From contig NZ_QLUW01000005.1 of assembly GCF_003268025.1 (NCBI RefSeq), forward strand, positions 62,001 to 126,000: a stretch of 64,000 nt of DNA. Reading direction: 5' to 3'. The DNA comes from Paenibacillus montanisoli (GTDB lineage Bacteria > Bacillota > Bacilli > Paenibacillales > Paenibacillaceae). The position numbers and the translations under genes were made by a program. Shown one piece after another: positions 61,687 through 64,000 of the stretch. Each line of letters begins with the position of its first letter. Position 1 is the first letter of the stretch. Below the pieces are notes generated by a model. It saw only the letters and a program-made list of their open reading frames with translations. It searched no databases and was not told where the DNA came from.

Positions 61687-63554
61687 TACCAGAACCTCCT
61701 TCCGACAATGGCCGCAATGAGAATGACGATTCCGAGCAGCGTAACCAATCCATAGGTTTGGATTTGCCCGGATTGCAGCCGCGTGCCGCCGCGTCCGAAC
61801 AGCACCGCCGTTCCGCCGACGGCGCGCACGATGCCGTCCACGACGTAATCGTCGATCAAATTCAGCAGCAAGCCCAGCCCGCGAAGCGGACGGACCAGCA
61901 GCATCTCGTACAGCTCATCCATGTAATATTTGCGCTCCAGCAGCCGAACGAGCCATGGCGCTCTAGAAGATACCGCGTCCCGCGCGATGGTCCCTTTCAC
62001 GAAGACGAGCCAGCCCAGGTACAAGCCCAGCAGCCCGACCGCCGCCGAAATGACCATGACCAGACCGCCGCCGCCATGCGCCTTCTCCGCACCGTCCGTG
62101 AGCCAAGTGCCGAGCGTATCGTTCCAAGGCGTTTGAATGAAGCCCGCCACAACCGCAAGCACGGCAAGCACCACTAACGGAATCGTCATGGAAGACGGCG
62201 ATTCATGCGCATGGTCGCCCTTCGGCTTGCCCATGAAGACGAGGAAGAACAACCTCGACATGTAGAACGCAGTGAAGAATGCCGCCGCTACGCCGATGAC
62301 GAAGAGAAACGGTTTCTCTTGCAGCGCCGTATGGAGAATCATATCCTTGGACCAGAAGCCCGAGAACGGCGGAATGCCGGATAACGCCAGCGCTCCGATG
62401 GCGAACGTCCAAGTCGTAATCCGCATTTTGGAGCCGAGACCGCCCATCTCGTGAATGTTTTGCGTATGTACCGCATGAATGACGCTGCCCGCTCCCAGGA
62501 AGAGCAGCGCTTTGAAGAACGCATGGGTAAAGAGATGAAAAATACCGCCGGTTAACGAATTGAGGCCTAGAGCCATCATCATATAGCCGAGCTGGCTGAC
62601 CGTCGAATAAGCCAGGATCCGTTTAATGTCATTCTGCGCCACGCCGATGGTGGCGGCGAAGATGGCGGTAAACCCGCCGACATAGGCGACGATATCCATC
62701 GCGGTTTGGGAAGCCTGGAAAATATCGAACGTCCGCGCAACCAAGTACACGCCCGCCGCAACCATCGTCGCGGCATGGATCAGCGCACTGATCGGGGTCG
62801 GGCCTTCCATCGCGTCCGGAAGCCAGACGTGGAGCGGGAATTGACCGGATTTGCCGACGGCGCCGATGAAGATGAGCACCGCGATCCATGTCGTCACGCC
62901 CGCAGCAATGACGCCCGTATTGCCTTCGAACACATTGCCGATCCGCACGAAATCCAGCGCGTGGTCGGGCATGTACCAGTAGAGCAGCAGAATGCCGAGC
63001 AAGAGCCCCGCATCCCCGATCCGGGTGACGATGAACGCTTTCTTGGCAGCGGCCTTCGCCTCCGGCTTGCTGTACCAGAAGCCGACGAGCAGGAACGAGC
63101 AGACGCCCACCAGCTCCCAGAAAATATAAAGCGTCAGCATATTGTCGGCCAGCACCAGACCGAGCATGGAGAACGAGAAGAGCGCTACGTAGCTGAAGAA
63201 GACCGAAATCCGCTCGTCGTCTTTCATGTAGCCAGCCGAATAGACATTGACCAAGAAGCTGACGGATGTGACGACAACGAGCATGATCGCCGTCAAATTC
63301 GTAACTTCAAAGCCCGCATTCAGCGTAACGCTGCCGAAGTGAAGCCATTTGAACGCGTATTGATAATAAGCGGTCCCGTCCGTCATATGCTCGATCAGCA
63401 CGAGGATCGACAGCACGAGGCCAGCAAAGGAGCTTGCCGCCCCAAGGGTCACCCCCAGCATCCGCTGGCCGCGCCCGAAGGCAAGGAGCATCAGGAAGGC
63501 GGCGAAAGGAAAGAGCGGAATCAGCCAGGCCCATTGCGAAAACGTTGTATCCAT
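61686..63554 (-). CDS. nuoL: NADH-quinone oxidoreductase subunit L
   Basis: 622 aa, about 16 transmembrane segments and the lateral helix at the C-terminal end. Motifs are LYIFWELVGVCSFLLVGFWY, GKSGQFPLHVWLPDAMEGPT with the pumping Lys, and ALSGIPPFSGFWSKDMIL. GAGGAGGT precedes the ATG at 63554. It begins 5 bp after nuoK. Confidence 0.97.
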   Translation of the reverse strand: MDTTFSQWAWLIPLFPFAAFLMLLAFGRGQRMLGVTLGAASSFAGLVLSILVLIEHMTDGTAYYQYAFKWLHFGSVTLNAGFEVTNLTAIMLVVVTSVSFLVNVYSAGYMKDDERISVFFSYVALFSFSMLGLVLADNMLTLYIFWELVGVCSFLLVGFWYSKPEAKAAAKKAFIVTRIGDAGLLLGILLLYWYMPDHALDFVRIGNVFEGNTGVIAAGVTTWIAVLIFIGAVGKSGQFPLHVWLPDAMEGPTPISALIHAATMVAAGVYLVARTFDIFQASQTAMDIVAYVGGFTAIFAATIGVAQNDIKRILAYSTVSQLGYMMMALGLNSLTGGIFHLFTHAFFKALLFLGAGSVIHAVHTQNIHEMGGLGSKMRITTWTFAIGALALSGIPPFSGFWSKDMILHTALQEKPFLFVIGVAAAFFTAFYMSRLFFLVFMGKPKGDHAHESPSSMTIPLVVLAVLAVVAGFIQTPWNDTLGTWLTDGAEKAHGGGGLVMVISAAVGLLGLYLGWLVFVKGTIARDAVSSRAPWLVRLLERKYYMDELYEMLLVRPLRGLGLLLNLIDDYVVDGIVRAVGGTAVLFGRGGTRLQSGQIQTYGLVTLLGIVILIAAIVGRRFW

Positions 63555-63559
63555 TGCCG

Positions 63560-63862
63560 TTACCTCCTCATCTCGTCGTACTCATCCGCGTTAACGGTTC
63601 CGCGGGCACGGAACAGCGCGATCAGGATGGCGATTCCGACAGCCGCCTCGGCGGCTGCGACGGCAATGCTGAACAAGGTGAACATCTGTCCCGTCAGCGA
63701 AGGCACGACCCCGTATTTGGAGAACGCAACCAGATTGAGGTTAACCGCATTGAGCATCAGCTCGATCGAAAGCAGAATGATAACGGCGTTGCGTTTGACG
63801 AGCGCGCCATAAAGTCCGATACAGAACAAGATGGCCGCCATGGTTAAGTACGAGGATAGCAT
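63560..63862 (-). CDS. nuoK: NADH-quinone oxidoreductase subunit K
   Basis: 100 aa with three transmembrane segments. The conserved glutamates of the membrane channel are in [20 protein letters not shown] and [19 protein letters not shown]. The ATG at 63862 is 1 bp from the nuoJ stop, so translation is coupled. Confidence 0.97.
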   Translation of the reverse strand: MLSSYLTMAAILFCIGLYGALVKRNAVIILLSIELMLNAVNLNLVAFSKYGVVPSLTGQMFTLFSIAVAAAEAAVGIAILIALFRARGTVNADEYDEMRR

Positions 63863-63863
63863 T

Positions 63864-64000
63864 CTATTCGGCCTCCTTCTTCGCCAGCACGATCGCGCCG
63901 ATAAACGCGACCGTCAGCAGCACCGATACGAGCTCGAAAGGAATGACATACTGGGTAAACAGCAGCTTGCCGATTTCCATCGTATTGTCCGTTCCTTGCG
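63864..64000 (-). CDS. nuoJ: NADH-quinone oxidoreductase subunit J, C-terminal fragment (window edge)
   Basis: The last 45 codons, ending [13 protein letters not shown] and TAG. The frame is open to the right edge. The sequence [20 protein letters not shown] is typical of the last NuoJ membrane helix, and the position directly before nuoK fits. Confidence 0.9.
   Translation of the reverse strand, partial: QGTDNTMEIGKLLFTQYVIPFELVSVLLTVAFIGAIVLAKKEAE

Noticed and set aside
1-64000. CRISPR arrays, insertion sequences, prophage, integrase or transfer RNA genes
   Set aside because: No regularly spaced repeats, transposase or integrase motifs, or cloverleaf sequences were recognised on either strand.

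Overview
The window looks like chromosome from an endospore-forming, S-layer-bearing member of the Paenibacillaceae (Paenibacillus or Cohnella type). The reasons are the sporulation genes spoIIID, spoIIQ and spoIID and an alpha/beta small acid-soluble spore protein, the rod-shape gene mbl, several large SLH-domain exoproteins beside tagO and csaB, mixed ATG/GTG/TTG starts with strong Shine-Dalgarno sequences, and a nuoJ-K-L-M-N end of a respiratory complex I operon. The genus call is inference. No rRNA, tRNA, CRISPR array, insertion sequence or prophage was seen.

Region 1 (1-28 kb, almost all minus strand) is a cell-surface block. It holds the 5' part of degS, a phosphodiester glycosidase with a stalk domain, a giant Ig-like/SLH protein, metK, a spore SASP, two unrecognised exported proteins, the main S-layer protein, a second giant SLH protein, tagO, csaB, a DUF5693 membrane protein, a phosphosugar mutase, fabZ and pgsA. 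TagO starts the undecaprenyl-linked wall polymer, and CsaB adds the pyruvyl groups that SLH domains bind, so ligand synthesis and ligand-binding proteins are encoded together.

Region 2 (28.6-39 kb) is a plus-strand Ig-like exoprotein followed by a Bacillales core block on the minus strand: epuA, flhP, flhO, mbl, spoIIID, spoIIQ, spoIID, murAA and ywzB. Motif-quality promoters for sigma-E (spoIIID) and sigma-F (spoIIQ) can be read directly.

Region 3 (39-58.3 kb) lies between ywzB and nuoN and is the accessory part. It carries an SLH-anchored subtilisin, two plus-strand exoproteins (stalk-domain and DUF4832), a small exported protein, and a compact nine-gene minus-strand operon. That operon is a Gram-positive-type Pel polysaccharide cluster: a sugar-epimerase/PelD fusion, PelE, a PelA-type deacetylase, PelF and PelG. 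It runs straight into two CotH-type kinases, a VTC polyphosphate-polymerase-domain protein and a DUF4956 membrane protein. It has one candidate promoter, with a palindrome over the -10, and one terminator. The joining of a c-di-GMP-type polysaccharide synthase to a CotH/VTC/DUF4956 module is the best candidate here for a poorly described system.

Region 4 (58.5-64 kb) is nuoN, nuoM, nuoL, nuoK and the 3' end of nuoJ, tightly packed on the minus strand and closed by a strong hairpin terminator.
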